In this document: piece by piece, positions 9,101 to 17,601 of the stretch | How the letters are laid out: the number at the start of each line of letters is the position of its first letter | Position numbering within the stretch: the first letter of the stretch is position 1 | Source: Symbiodinium natans | Taxonomy: Eukaryota > Sar > Dinophyceae > Suessiales > Symbiodiniaceae | NCBI GenBank assembly: GCA_905221605.1 | Contig: CAJNDS010000480.1 | Span: 766,939-830,938, forward strand | Reading direction: 5' to 3' | DNA length: 64,000 nucleotides | Position numbers and translations under genes: made by a program | The notes under the pieces: generated by a model | The model's input: only the letters and a program-made list of their open reading frames with translations | Database searches by the model: none | Told to the model about the DNA's origin: nothing

Positions 9101-10644
9101 CCCTCCCCCTCAAAAAACAACTATTCTAATTATTCGGGCTCCTACACTAGATGCCTGCCGTGCCCAGGCTTCAAGCGCCTCGACATCGTGCTGCCTGTGA
9201 ACACCTTGGAGCTGCTCGTGAAAACGGTTGACGCTGAGACGAATGCTTAGGGTTTAGGGTTTAGGGTTTAGGGTTTAGGGTTTAGGGTTTAGGGTTTAGT
9301 GTTTAGGGTTCAGGGTTCAGGGTTTCGGGTTTAGGGGTTCGGGTTTAGTTTTGGGGTTCGGGTGTAGGCGAATTGGAGTGAGAATTTGGGCTACAGGACG
9401 CAGCAAGCGGAAGCGGAAGGCTTAAGATGTTGGTGCTGTTGATGTTTTGCTTGGTTTGGTTGTTTGGTTGGTAAGTTGGCCCTAAACCCTCAAGCCGGCA
9501 CCTATATACACCCGTTGTTTGGTTGGTAAGTTGGCCCTAAACCCTCAAGCCGACACCTACACCCGAAACCCGAAACCTGTGACTCTGTCTCTGTCTCTGT
9601 CGATCCGTCTGCGGGTGTGCTTTCCCATTGACGCTGGGCCACAGACCTCAGCCGAGCCGATAACGGTACTTCCCCAAAATAGGGGTACCCGATCCATCCC
9701 TCAGATAGACTAGAATCCTTTGGGACGTCGCCCCTTATACTAACAGTCCTTAATGGGGATGATAGTACCCCTATTTATAATCCCGATGAAGGATGAACAT
9801 CCCAAAGAATCCCCCTGAAAAAATGAACCCCCCCCCCCCCCCCCAAAAGGGTACCCCTATGTTCGGAAACCCTCTAAACCCCTAAACCCAAAACCCTAGA
9901 CCCTAAACCCTAAACCCTAAGCCCTAAGCCCTAAACCCTACACCCTAAACCCTAAACCCTAAACCCTAAACCCTACCCATATGACCCGACCCAGCTACCA
10001 AGGATCAGGATGCCAATGGGCTCATGTCTGTGGAGGAGCTGCTCAAGGACTCTTAGGATTTGGTGTTTAGGTTTAAGGTTCAGGGTTTAGGGATTAGGGT
10101 TTAGGGCTTAGGGTTTAGGGTTTGCGAATAATCTAGTCCCCCAAATAGCAGGCTTCCCTTAAAGATAAGGGACCCCGATAAGGTACCCCCAATTTGAGAG
10201 AAACCCCCGAATTAGGGCTCGGGGTTTATAGGGTTTAGGGTTTCGGGCACCTGCTCCCTTTCTGTGCTTCGGGTTTTGCTGTTTGCTTTTTTGTGTGCTG
10301 CCCTGGACAAATGCTATAGAAATCCTAAAGCCCCCAAAGCCCGATACCTGAAAAAGAAGAAGGACACGCTAAATTAGAACGCCCCTAAACTCCAAAAATC
10401 CTGAAACCTAAAAGCCCTAAGCGCTAAAAACCCTAGGCCCTAAGCCCTTAGCCCTGAGCCCTGAAGCCCTAATCCCTTCCATATCAAACCCCGAACCTCA
10501 AACCCTCAAATCCTCAAACCCTAAACCCTAAAGACCCTATAACCCAATAAGCAGCCCAAGCAGGCACTGGAGCGCTCCGAGCGCCTGGCAGCAAAGAGTG
10601 AGGGCGTCTCGGTTCCTCCGCTTCCGCGCAAGCGGCTTTATTAG
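1..10644 (+). CDS. Gene A (5' partial): coiled-coil protein with KIF15/HMMR-like segment and C-terminal EF-hand pair, 14 exons
   Basis: Fourteen + strand exons (listed separately) join without a frame break into about 435 residues and a stop; the 5' end lies outside the window. The order is: heptad-rich coiled coil; a segment reading LIGHVNKKQKI..VKLKE, which resembles the conserved C-terminal coiled-coil motif of kinesin-12 (KIF15) and HMMR; a Ser/Pro/Lys-rich linker; another short helix; and two EF-hand loops. A role in microtubule or spindle scaffolding with calcium control is inference from these motifs. All 13 acceptors are AG followed by G. The best-phased donors are 7 GC, 5 GA and 1 GT, but they were chosen partly by phase, so some may be a few bases off. 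Introns run from about 110 to over 2,000 bp and are filled with telomere-type repeats. Exons A1-A5 and A6-A14 could be two genes, although the phases fit one. Confidence 0.6.
260..419 (+). CDS. Gene A exon A2: KIF15/HMMR-like coiled coil
   Basis: Begins after CCTAG followed by G. Encodes NDQLHVDNGSLLESV..., then the stretch LIGHVNKKQKI...VKLKE, the most recognisable part of the gene and similar to the C-terminal motif of KIF15 and HMMR coiled coils. The probable donor is GCTTAG at 420, since the frame meets TAG soon after. Upstream intron 1 is only about 111 bp and ends in CCCTAAA copies. Confidence 0.6.
605..690 (+). CDS. Gene A exon A3: coiled coil
   Basis: Encodes EECAQLRLDLNKARHKLMQL followed by EGSRRSDSL. 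The acceptor is GTCGAG followed by G, right after CCCTAAA repeats. The end is placed at a GC donor (690/691) that keeps the frame into A4; a second GC donor at 699 would not. Downstream the intron quickly becomes TTTAGGG repeats. Confidence 0.55.
705..790 (+). repeat. TTTAGGG array at 5' end of intron A3
   Basis: Pure TTTAGGG units followed by TTTGGGG variants, starting a few bases after exon A3. The matching CCCTAAA-orientation array of the same intron is at about 1000-1060, just before exon A4. Confidence 0.9.
1084..1191 (+). CDS. Gene A exon A4: Ser/Pro-rich linker
   Basis: Starts after TCAAG followed by G, downstream of CCCTAAA repeats. Encodes YGALASLGYSPVPAITSSPQ followed by PKPRGQDQSPASPPQ, a low-complexity basic Ser/Pro linker. 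The donor is GCTTGG at 1192, the same hexamer as intron 1. Another frame is open here, but only this one is in phase with both neighbours. Confidence 0.5.
2120..2515 (-). repeat. CCCTAAA/CCCCAAA array at 3' end of intron A4
   Basis: An array of about 400 bp made of homogeneous blocks: CCCTAAAA octamers, then about 24 copies of CCCCAAA (about 2274-2441), then about 11 pure CCCTAAA copies ending at exon A5. Blocks of one variant suggest local slippage or unequal exchange rather than fresh telomerase synthesis. Confidence 0.9.
2527..2584 (+). CDS. Gene A exon A5: Pro/Arg-rich linker
   Basis: Lies directly between a long CCCTAAA array (to 2515) and a TTTAGGG array (from 2608). Encodes QLPPPTRVSPKGAPARPEE in phase with A4. 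The end is uncertain: GC donor at 2585 (phase 0) or GA donor at 2599. Confidence 0.45.
2608..2815 (+). repeat. TTTAGGG array, degenerating, at 5' end of intron A5
   Basis: Five perfect TTTAGGG units directly after exon A5, decaying into GTTCAGGGTGTAGGG-like variants. Further G-orientation patches follow at 3355-3400, 3575-3640, 3770-3900 and 4020-4140. Between them is unique sequence with no recognisable gene. Confidence 0.85.
3044..3140. mobile_element. Short inverted-repeat element, family M1 copy 1
   Basis: Begins GGGTCCATGTACCT and ends with its near complement AGGTACATGGATCC. Internally it shares CTTGGGCCTTAAAGGGGTTCC with the copy at 4854-4956. It has no coding capacity, so it looks MITE-like and lies in an intron. 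Confidence 0.6.
4683..4772 (+). CDS. Gene A exon A6: helical segment
   Basis: The acceptor is CACCCAG followed by G, after seven CCCTAAA units. Encodes VNSDFRHLLTLVQRVIGRST followed by DERKETSGST. Two donors are possible: GA at 4773, which keeps phase 0 into A7, or GT at 4777, where the intron would begin exactly with GTTTAGGG, the telomeric repeat itself. Confidence 0.5.
4777..4848 (+). repeat. TTTAGGG array at 5' end of intron A6
   Basis: About ten perfect GTTTAGGG-phase units starting at the exon A6 boundary. The first GT could itself be the splice donor. Confidence 0.9.
4854..4956. mobile_element. Short inverted-repeat element, family M1 copy 2
   Basis: A 103-bp element whose ends are complementary: GGGTCCATGTACCT at the left and AGGTACATGGACCC at the right. 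It is the most intact of the four M1 copies and lies just after a TTTAGGG array. Confidence 0.65.
5010..5830. repeat. Telomeric arrays of intron A6, both orientations
   Basis: CCCTAAA array at 5010-5080. G-orientation block at about 5390-5560, including an 8-mer GGGTGTTA run. CCCTAAA array at 5725-5828, which ends at exon A7. The unique sequence between them (5090-5380, 5630-5720) shows no convincing exon. Confidence 0.85.
5843..5922 (+). CDS. Gene A exon A7: helical segment
   Basis: Flanked by CCCTAAA units up to 5828 and TTTAGGG units from 5935. Encodes EINFADLLQDLRQVMAAQAH followed by QSVGSR. The GC donor at 5923 gives phase 2, completed by the first G of A8. Confidence 0.5.
5935..6415. 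repeat. Telomeric arrays in intron A7
   Basis: Thirteen TTTAGGG units at 5935-6027 and about fourteen CCCTAAA units at 6312-6412 are complementary and could pair in the RNA. More C-orientation units follow at 6570-6655 and G-orientation units at 6775-6833. Confidence 0.9.
6984..7086. mobile_element. Short inverted-repeat element, family M3 copy 1
   Basis: Starts GGGTTTCCGAGAACAAGGGACC and ends AATTTCGGCAACACCC, which is roughly complementary. It shares the internal phrase CCCCGATAAGGTACCCC with the copies at 10126-10209 and 32084-32184. Non-coding; it ends about 20 bases before exon A8. Confidence 0.55.
7107..7254 (+). CDS. Gene A exon A8: Lys/Pro/Ser-rich linker
   Basis: The acceptor is TCCTAG followed by G. 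Encodes TDASSVKKEPKEAKEPSTPR, then an Arg/Ser/Leu/Pro-rich stretch ending PVQDR. The GA donor at 7255 keeps phase 0; a GT at 7257 is the alternative. It is probably a disordered linker. Confidence 0.45.
7488..7697. other. Unique stretch in intron A8, no supported gene
   Basis: Both strands are open for about 60-69 codons but neither translation has recognisable motifs, and splice phases A8 to A9 do not need it. Most likely ordinary intron sequence. Confidence 0.4.
7799..7885 (+). CDS. Gene A exon A9
   Basis: The acceptor is AAAAG followed by G, just after CCCTAAA units. Encodes DKENQLNVQNQTEGEMGRAA followed by TPETHEALQ. A canonical GT donor (GTTGGG) at 7886 leads within about 20 bases into TTTAGGG-type repeats. 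In phase with A8 and A10. Confidence 0.5.
7905..8100 (+). repeat. TTTAGGG then TTTAGGGG (8-mer) array, intron A9
   Basis: About seven heptamers are followed by about thirteen copies of an 8-mer with an extra G, then a return to the heptamer. It starts just after exon A9. Confidence 0.9.
8237..8328 (+). repeat. Direct duplication of exon A10 edge around CCCTAAA repeats
   Basis: The 29 bases at 8237-8265 and 8300-8328 (CCTGAAGCCCCTT then A/C, then AGGCGGTGAGGAAGG) differ at one position. They flank a short C-orientation telomeric patch. The second copy contains the acceptor and first codons of exon A10. Confidence 0.75.
8316..8424 (+). CDS. Gene A exon A10: start of EF-hand region
   Basis: Encodes AVRKVMKQINFALSFGARKL followed by YGRPIQDARSFFEALD; the last helix leads into the first EF-hand loop. 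The GA donor at 8425 leaves one base that completes Arg with A11. The 29 bases around the acceptor (8300-8328) are a near-copy of 8237-8265 upstream, with CCCTAAA repeats between them. Confidence 0.6.
8675..8770 (-). repeat. CCCTAAA/CCCGAAA array before exon A11
   Basis: Mixed CCCTAAA, CCCGAAA and CCCTGAA units ending shortly before exon A11. The complementary G-orientation unit pair at 8443-8478 lies at the other end of the same intron. Confidence 0.8.
8799..8840 (+). CDS. Gene A exon A11: EF-hand loop 1
   Basis: A 42-base micro-exon. With A10 it gives a 12-residue loop DRHGNGALERKD, with Asp1, Asn5, Gly6, Glu9 and Asp12 in EF-hand positions; His at position 3 is unusual and may weaken calcium binding. 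The GC donor at 8841 keeps phase. Confidence 0.6.
9168..9235 (+). CDS. Gene A exon A12: linker between EF-hands
   Basis: Encodes FKRLDIVLPVNTLELLVKTV followed by DA: the exit helix of EF-hand 1, the linker, and the entering helix of EF-hand 2. The GA donor at 9236 ends in phase 0; a GC donor at 9245, with an intron beginning GCTTAGGG, is an alternative that would add three residues inside the loop. Confidence 0.6.
9246..9340 (+). repeat. TTTAGGG array at 5' end of intron A12
   Basis: Seven near-perfect units starting within about ten bases of exon A12, then CAGGG and CGGG variants. Its partner is the CCCTAAA block at 9870-9975, before exon A13. Confidence 0.85.
9463..9565 (+). repeat. Local tandem duplication in intron A12
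   Basis: The segment beginning TGTTTGGTTGGTAAGTTGGC recurs about 54 bases later (from about 9517), with one substitution in AAGCCGGCACCTA versus AAGCCGACACCTA. Confidence 0.7.
9722..9803. mobile_element. Short inverted-repeat element, family M2 copy 1
   Basis: Starts GGGACGTCGCCCCTTATAC and ends GATGAACATCCC. It shares CTTATACTAACAGTCCTT with the copies at 18954-19037 and 27936-27998. Non-coding and intronic. Confidence 0.5.
10003..10047 (+). CDS. Gene A exon A13: EF-hand loop 2
   Basis: Encodes DQDANGLMSVEELLK. Asp1, Asp3, Asn5, Gly6, Ser9 and Glu12 match a canonical calcium-binding EF-hand loop. The acceptor is CCAAG followed by G. The GA donor at 10048 leads in phase into A14. This is the clearest domain signature in gene A. 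Confidence 0.65.
10126..10209. mobile_element. Short inverted-repeat element, family M3 copy 2
   Basis: Shares ATAAGGGACCCCGATAAGGTACCCCC-like sequence with the M3 copies at 6984 and 32084. The left end is diverged. Confidence 0.45.
10564..10644 (+). CDS. Gene A exon A14: C-terminus with stop
   Basis: Continues the EF-hand exit helix (ALERSERLAAK) and ends ...PPLPRKRLY, then TAG at 10642-10644. The short basic tail and in-frame stop suggest the true C-terminus, although a GC donor inside the exon cannot be ruled out. Confidence 0.5.
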   Translation, partial: ALERSERLAAKSEGVSVPPLPRKRLY

Positions 10645-12954
10645 GGATTAGGGTCTTGGGTTTTTAGGGTTTAGGTTTAGGGTTTTGGGTCTAGGATTTG
10701 TCCCGAGGGCTTGAGGGTTTTGAGGTTTGTTGTTGGGGGTTTAAGCCCTAAACCCTGCACCGTAAACCCTAAAACCCTTGAAGTTTTCGGGTTTGGGGTT
10801 CAGGGTTTCGGGTTTAGGTTTGTTTGGGGCAGAGCTTTCAGGCTTATAGGGTTTCAGTCTTAGAAATTGTCTGGTGAAATCCACGAATTTCAAGTTCACA
10901 GGCATCATGAGTAAGGTGGTTCGGGTGTAAGGGTTTCCCAGAAGTCGGGTGTTCAGGTTCAAGTACCAGGGCCGCGGCTACAGGCCCTGGAATGTTTTGG
11001 CGCCTTGGGGTAAATTAGGGTGTATAGGATGTAGGGCTTTACAGGGTTGAGGGTTGTTATGGTTAAGGGCTTTTCAGGGTTTAGGTTTTGGGGGGGTTCG
11101 ACGTTCGAAGGGTTTAGGGTAAATAGCGTTTGCAGGGTTTGTGTTTTAGCGTTTTTGTGCCTATAGGGTTTCGGGTTCGTAGGGTTCAGGGCAGTTTTTA
11201 AGGTTTAGGGAAATTGCTTTCAGCATGTAGACTGGCCCAAAAACCCATTGTCCTTGGTTTCAGAATCTTCGGGTGTCCCTGAAACCCTAAACCCTAAACC
11301 CTAAACCTTAACGCCTGCGGAGCGATGCGGCAAGACTGTGACTGTGGCTCCAGGAGAGCTTTGAAGTTCGATCCTTGCAGAGCCAACTAATCCCTAAGCC
11401 CCGAAAGCCCTCAAGACTTTAAACCCTAAACCTCTGCAAGCCCTATAGATCCTATGATTCCCTAGAAGCCCTGTAATCCCCTACAACCCCTCTAAACCCC
11501 CCCAAGGACACTATAGAACCCCTACAAACCCTATAAACCCCTCTAAACGCCTGCCAGCCCCAGAAACTGCCCCGGAAGGCTCCCTTACATTTCTGGGTAT
11601 CTGAGATTAAGAACTAACTTGTACTTGCCTCAGAACCAGCCCAGAAAATGAAAGAATATTCTTCCGTATACAGGCAATATCAAGACTTTTTTTTTTGAAG
11701 GGGAGGGCTCTCAAACAAATAGTAGAAATTTGGGCTTCGCGCGCTTCAAAGGGGTTTGCCGCTATTCAGTCGCAGCACTACTCGACGGGGTCTAGTATAG
11801 AGGGTTTTTTAGACCATAAGGTTTACAGGGCTGAGAGTTGGGTGCATAGGATTTAGGGTTTAATTATGGGGTTGGGTTTCTCGGGTTTTGGGGTTGCGTC
11901 TGGCTAGGAAAGATGGGTTCGCGGACCGTAAAGCCTTAACAATTCCTGAAGCCAAGTTTGCCGCATGTGTCGGCTTGTAAATTCAAGAGCCTGTTCTTTA
12001 CATATGGGTCGCAACTTGCACACTCAGATCTCACTGAGTTGCCATATTGTCTGGTTCGATTTGCAGTAGAACTGTCGTCAAGCAGCGCCCACAATTCACG
12101 CTGCATGCCTGTGCAAAATTCGTTCCTTAATTCGAGAACACATGCGCAAGGGCACCCGATCCCGGAAAATCAGGATCTCCTAGCTGCTGAGAATCCCGAA
12201 TTCAGCCTACTTGTGGTTAGACGATGTAGGATGTCTCAATCGCCTGCCTGCATCTATCAGCTGCTACTGTAGCACTGCACCGTGGTTCATCTTGCTTGTT
12301 CGGGAAGGTAAAACCTCGTGGCCCTACCCTCCCCAGTGCATTATATACATATAGCGCCTTGAAGGTTTGAAAGCGGGTCATGAGCCTTCCGAAGTAGGTT
12401 TGTTTGCTTAATTGTTTCAGGTATAAGGATACTGGTCTTCTCTCGATGCACACCCAAGCCCTAAAATCCTAAACCGTAAACAGCCTGGTAGGATTCATGG
12501 GGTATGCAGGGGCTTAGGGTTTTTGGCGGCCCCAGAAAGTTCGTCTGTCGTGATGATGAAGAAGAAGCCTGCCTGGACCTGCACTTTTTTTTGGGGGGGG
12601 GCGGGGGGTGGGCGGGGGGGTGGGCCGGGGGTGGGTGGGGGGTGGGCGGGGTGGGCGGGGTGGGTGGGGGGTTGGGAGGGGGGGAGGGGGGGGTTGTGGC
12701 CCAAACCCTCACCCCAATCTGAACCCTGAACCCTTTTTCAACCTACCTTGGCATGCCGCAGAGGTCCTAGCGAGATTCCGATCCTCTGAGATTTATTGCA
12801 GCGGCTTGCCTTATAAAGGGTTTAGGGGTGTGAAGCATCTTGCGGCAGAGTAAATTAGGGCATTAGGGTTTTTTCAGGAGTTGTAGGGCTTTCAGGGCCT
12901 TTAGGGTTTTCAGGGCCTTTGGGTTTTTGGGGTTTAGTTGTTTTTTTTCAAAAT
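10645..12954. other. Region without supported gene between genes A and B
   Basis: Holds decayed G-orientation telomeric patches (10650-11240, 11840-11900), C-orientation patches (11280-11310, 11370-11560) and unique sequence. A G-rich tract of about 110 bp lies at 12594-12702. Open frames at 11958-12272 (+) and 12217-12453 (-) have no recognisable motifs and I do not call them genes. Confidence 0.5.
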
Positions 12955-15104
12955 GGGGGACTGTGGGCGTGCACTTTCTCTGCCTTTTGTCGCTGTTGAA
13001 GAACCAAAAAAACCCAAGTGACAACAATATTTCTAGGCTCTCCAGTCCCACGGATAACAAAAAAACTAAAGAAGAACAATATTTCATGACTCTCCACCAA
13101 AACCGTACGGAAAATCCGTACGGAAAATCAAAAAAAACCCAAAAAACCAAAAGAACCAAAAAAACCAAAAAAAACAAAAGAACCAAAAAAACCAATATTT
13201 CAGGACTCTTCCAGCAGATGGCCTAATTTCGAAGAGTCCCTGAAAATTGTTTTTTTTGTTTTTTTTGTTTTTTTTTGGTTTTTTTGGTTTTTTGGTTTTC
13301 CGTACAGATTTGGTGGAAAGTCCTGAAATATTGTCGTTTCTTGGTTTTCCGTGAGAATGTTGTGGAGAATCCTGAAATATATTTGTTTGGCTTTCATGTT
13401 CTTTTTGCTAAATTTAGCTTTTTGTGTGTTTTTGTGCGTTTGTGGCTTTGTTGTGCTTTTCCGTACTGCCTGAGCCCCCCTTCTCTCTAAGAAAATTGTG
13501 CTTTTCTACGCTTCTCTTTGCAAATTGTACTTTTCTGTGCATCGTACACTTAAAGAGTACTGTATTTAATGGGTACATGAATAATTTAGTTTCATATTCA
13601 AGTAGCATGTAAAGAGCGTTTGAGCATTCTGCCCCCAAACCCCGCATTCCCATGCTCAGTGCTATAGCCTTTACTGGGTGGATGGTATGGTTCTTAGGAA
13701 TTTGTGCTTTTCAAGGCTTTTCTATGTAAATTGTACTTGTCAAAGCGAATAGTATATAAATGGTATTTCATTAGTACGTAATTGAATTAGTTTTCTGTAG
13801 TCAAGTACCATTTACTGAGCATTATGTCATATTCTGTGTATATTTAGTAAATCTTGTACTCACCCAATAATTGAGTATTCACTGACTGCTAGATTGGTCG
13901 AATCAACATGTAATGAGTACTGCATGGTTGAGCAATATTTTGCCTAGTAGAAGCAATATTTGTCTGGAAACAGGTTTGTTGCCTAGAGTTATTTGCTTAA
14001 ACAGTTGCTTTACTTATTTAGAGAGACTTTAAAACCCTCAAATCCAAACTTCACCAGAGGTTCTCCTGAAAAGCTTGCATTTCGGGGTGTTTTTTGCGTT
14101 TGTGAATTTACTTGTGCTATGACCTTTGTGAGGCAACAACTACTTTACTATGAGAATTGTGTATTTTAAAGCCTGTCTCTTTTCAGGCATCGCGCATCAG
14201 TAGTCTTTAACTAGTACTTCAGTAGCATTGGTTTCATTATTATGAAACTCAAGGTGTCTAGTGCGTATTGAGTTGTACAAAAAACAACCTTCTAAGTTGA
14301 ATTCATTTAGTCAATATTCAGCTATATACTAAGTGCTGCAGTAGTTAAACTCGCATAGGGCGAATGCTTTGTATAATATACATTCATGCATAAAAAACAA
14401 AGTACTTCAGCGGACTTTCCGTACGGCATTTGATTAATACTTTGCCTTGCGAAACTACAATTTATCCAATAAAACAACATTCTTTGCCATTCGAAAGAAC
14501 AAGCTGCCAAAATAAATTAACACATACAAACTACAAAGCCAGCATTGTCCTGTCAAGATTCAAAACATGGAGTAGCCCAAAGCTGGCTTATCGGAGCCTG
14601 TGAGGCGGGTGTCCCAATTGTCCCAATAGCTGTCCTTCATTTCCCGGTGCTCAAATATGCGATTTTAGGATTCGTTGTTCTGACGATACTAAGAAAAGCT
14701 GAAGCAAGGGTAGGTCGTTGGGAGGGGGACCGACACCGTTCCGACGATTGCACTTGATGGGTCGTGTCTCTGGCCCTTTGAGTTTTTGACCTGTTACTTG
14801 ACCAACATCATCGAAGTGAGTTCTCCGTCTTGTCCTCCTAGTTCACGAACTAAGCCAGGTATAGACTCACCCGGATATCTTGCCATAGCCCAACACACTG
14901 GGATACTCACTTAATCTGAAAAGCTGTTTCCATGTAGGCCTGGCATGAAGCATAGTAGCACTTCATGCATAGCATGTTCTCGCACAAATAATGAAAAGGC
15001 AGTTTCATAATTAAGATGAGAGAGATCATCACCTGAAGATTGAACGATAGTTATCAAGTACGAGAGAGTAAAAACACAAAAAAAGTGCACGCCCACAGTC
15101 CCCC
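12955..15104. mobile_element. AT-rich 2.15-kb element with 23-bp perfect terminal inverted repeats
   Basis: The 23 bases at 12955-12977 (starting GGGGGACTGTGGGCGTGC) are perfectly complementary to 15082-15104. The interior is markedly richer in A/T than its surroundings. It contains a nested palindrome (13024-13400) and degenerate repeats of a phrase like TTGTGCTTTTC...AAATTGTACTT (about 13494, 13705, 14157). No transposase-like frame is visible. It is best described as a non-autonomous DNA element, possibly mobilised in trans. I did not identify a target-site duplication. Confidence 0.6.
13024..13400. repeat. Nested palindrome in the AT-rich element
   Basis: The left arm has runs of AACCAAAAAAACC and the phrase CAATATTTCATGACTCTCCACC. 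The right arm has the complement (GGTGGAAAGTCCTGAAATATTG and TTTTTTTGGTTTTTTGG). The centre near 13200-13245 is itself a small hairpin, CAGGACTCTT...AAGAGTCCCTG. Confidence 0.75.
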
Positions 15105-15319
15105 GGACTCCAAAATTTTGGGGGGGGAGGGAGAGGGGGCGGGGGAGAGCGGGGGGGATTTAGGGCTTTTAGGGTTTTCAGGGTTTAGGGCTTTTGGGGT
15201 CTTGAGGGCTATTAGGGTTTAATCAGTGCTTAGAATCAGGCAATAGCCTTCAGGATTCGAAAAGCCTGGGGAAGGGCCCTGCAGACCGCAAACCCTACAA
15301 CGTCAGCAGTTTAGCTAAT

Positions 15320-15412
15320 ATTCCCCAGAACAAGAGGTTCAGGGTTTAGGGTTTAGGGTTTAGGGTTCAGGGTTTAGGGTTTAGGGTTTAGGGTTTAGGG
15401 TTTAGGGTCTGC
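15320..15412 (+). repeat. TTTAGGG array
   Basis: About ten TTTAGGG or TTCAGGG units. A short CCCTAAA patch follows at 15446-15462. Confidence 0.85.
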
Positions 15413-15482
15413 AAAATGCTGGCTAATTGGGGCCCCCCCCGTAAAGCCCTAAACCCTAAACCGTCGGGGGGGGAAGGGCCAG

Positions 15483-15528
15483 GACCCCCGCAAAGCCAAA
15501 GAAAGCACGGCATGACGCCGGGAAAGCA
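15483..15528 (+). CDS. Candidate exon, basic (Lys-rich)
   Basis: After GGGCCAG followed by G, one frame reads TPAKPKKARHDAGKA and the segment ends at GTTTAGGATTTAGGG, a possible GT donor made of telomeric repeat. It is too short to identify, and it is linked to gene B only by position and strand. Confidence 0.25.
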
Positions 15529-15785
15529 TGTTTAGGATTTAGGGTTTAGGGTTTAGGGTCTAGGGTGCTTACTAGGTCGGCCCTTGGGATATGTGTTGTT
15601 TTCCCTTCTTGCCTTCAAGAGGATTGTATTTAGGATTTCTGTCAGAGGGCTTTATAAGGGAGTCCTGGCTTGCTGTGTGGTCTGAACTCCGAACATGGCG
15701 CTTTGTCATTGCGTCTGCTGCTCACTGTGAGCAGTTGCTGTAAAGGCATGGGGCTAAACCCTAAACCCTAAACCCTAAACCCTGT

Positions 15786-15869
15786 ATGCGGGAGCTCGAA
15801 CTTGCCCTCAAAGCCAGAGAGGCGCATGAAACAGCCAGCCCTGAAGCCACAATGTCACGGTCGCACGAA
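15786..15869 (+). CDS. Candidate exon, coiled-coil-like
   Basis: Directly after a CCCTAAA array, one frame reads MRELELALKAREAHETASPE followed by ATMSRSHE, then GTATAAG (GT donor). Neither an acceptor of the AG-G type nor a start context is clear. Possibly the first coding exon of gene B. Confidence 0.3.
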
Positions 15870-16474
15870 GTATAAGTTGTCCAAAAACGCAGAGAACTTC
15901 TCACAGGAACCGCTGCAAGTGGCTCAAGTAGTTAGCACAGCAGACGCCCGCAGTGGCTGACCTAATTTGTGGCCACCCTGGAATCAGCCGAACCGGAAAA
16001 TTTCATCCGTTTTTTTTTTTTGGGGGGGGGGGGGTTCTTAAGCAAATAATAGACTATAGTAACAAGCAGTCAAAGCAACATCTGAGGTGAACATCAGCAT
16101 TGTGGCCAAGTCACGTGCAAGTGCGCCTGCGGTGGGAGTGTCGCCCTGGTGAGGATGCTTGCCGAACACCCGAGCCACCCGAGGCGGAAAACAACTGCAT
16201 ACCTTAGTAGCTGAGTGAGCAGGCTTTGCACTTTTTGGGATACTATAATCCCCTCTAGAACTGAAAGTGTACACTTTTTGCGGGGGCTTCTGAACTCAGC
16301 AACTCAGATACAGAACCAAGCCGGTCTTGTGAGTTTAAACCCTAAACCCTAAGGACGAAAGTTTCGACACTGTGTGAAGACAGTTGGGTGCCAGGGCCCA
16401 GTACAGGGTTTGGGGGCTGCGAGTTCATGATATTCTCAGAACTTGTTTTGGAATAGCCAACAGAGAGATCTTCC

Positions 16475-16538
16475 TTAAACTCTAAACCCTAAACCCTAAA
16501 CCCTAAACCCTAAACCCTAAACCCTAAACCCTAAACCC
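16475..16538 (-). repeat. CCCTAAA array
   Basis: About nine near-perfect units. The following 90 bases (16539-16630) are GC-richer and exon-like, but no frame stands out, and TTTAGGG units resume at 16680-16710, giving the same C/unique/G layout as the gene A exons. Confidence 0.85.
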
Positions 16539-17530
16539 ATGACGAGTTTCGAGTCGCACCAATCCGTGTTCGACCCCTCTTCCGATACGCGTCTTGATGC
16601 CCGAGGTAGAGGTGTTGCAACGCGTGTCGTTGTGATTAGGGTTTTGGGGGTTGGGCTTGAGGGTTGAGGCTTGAGGCTTGAGGGTTTAGGGTTTAGGGTT
16701 TAGGGTTTAGGGGATATTCCGCACACTTCTAAAAACCCATGTCTGGATTTGTAAACCAGGGCTTGTGTCGCTCCGACAGCCCTCTGAGGCAAGCAAACCC
16801 TTTCAACCCTATGTCACCCATGTCCCTAAACCCTAAACCCTAAACCCCTAAACCCTAAACCCTATGTCCCTAAACTGCCATCCCTGAATCCGAAGTTCCG
16901 TGGCCCCAGCAGTTGAACAGTTTAGGGTTTAGGGTTTAGGGTTTTGGGTTTAGGGTTTAGGGTTTGGGGTAGTATGTCCGCATTCTGAGTCTTTACTGAG
17001 CCCTCTCAAGCCTTATTCCTGATCCCCAAGTGGATACTCCTCGGAGTTTTCGTGATGTTTTCGCATGATTTCCTGCCTAGTCCGACAGACTAGCATGTAG
17101 GGAGTTCTTAGACTCCATGCCTGCACTATGGGTGCGCTCCATCTCTTTTTCGGATTGCGGTAGGGCACTCCACTAGTAGTAGGAGGACTTCAGGTCTTCT
17201 TAGTGTTCCAGCGGCATCAACTGGTATAGTCCCGTGCTTCGCCCACTTGCATTCCTGCTATACCAGACGTACCATTGTAGCTCGAGTCGACATGGCACGA
17301 TCCATGATATAGCATCATGCATGATGTAACCTCACTCAAGTCGCACTCCAGAAGCAAACGCGAGCCCTACTGTCCACCCCAACCCGAAAGCCCTAAAAGC
17401 CTAGACCCTGAACCTCGTTGAGCCCCCAAATCCTTGAACCCTAACCCCTCGACCTTGCTAGACTCCTACACCCTATAGCCCTAAGCCCTAAACCCTGAAC
17501 CTGGTCAAAACCCATCTACCCTGCCAACAG

Positions 17531-17601
17531 AGAGCCTGTGGCAGCCCATGGCGTCCACGGCCCACCTCCGGGGAACAGGACGGGGTCGGGGTACTTTGGG
17601 A
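17531..17601 (+). CDS. Weak candidate exon
   Basis: GC-rich segment after CCAACAG, between CCCTAAA-type units (17470-17500) and a G-orientation array (from 17714). One frame reads EPVAAHGVHGPPPGNRTGSG. There is no known motif and the acceptor lacks the usual G. Confidence 0.2.
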
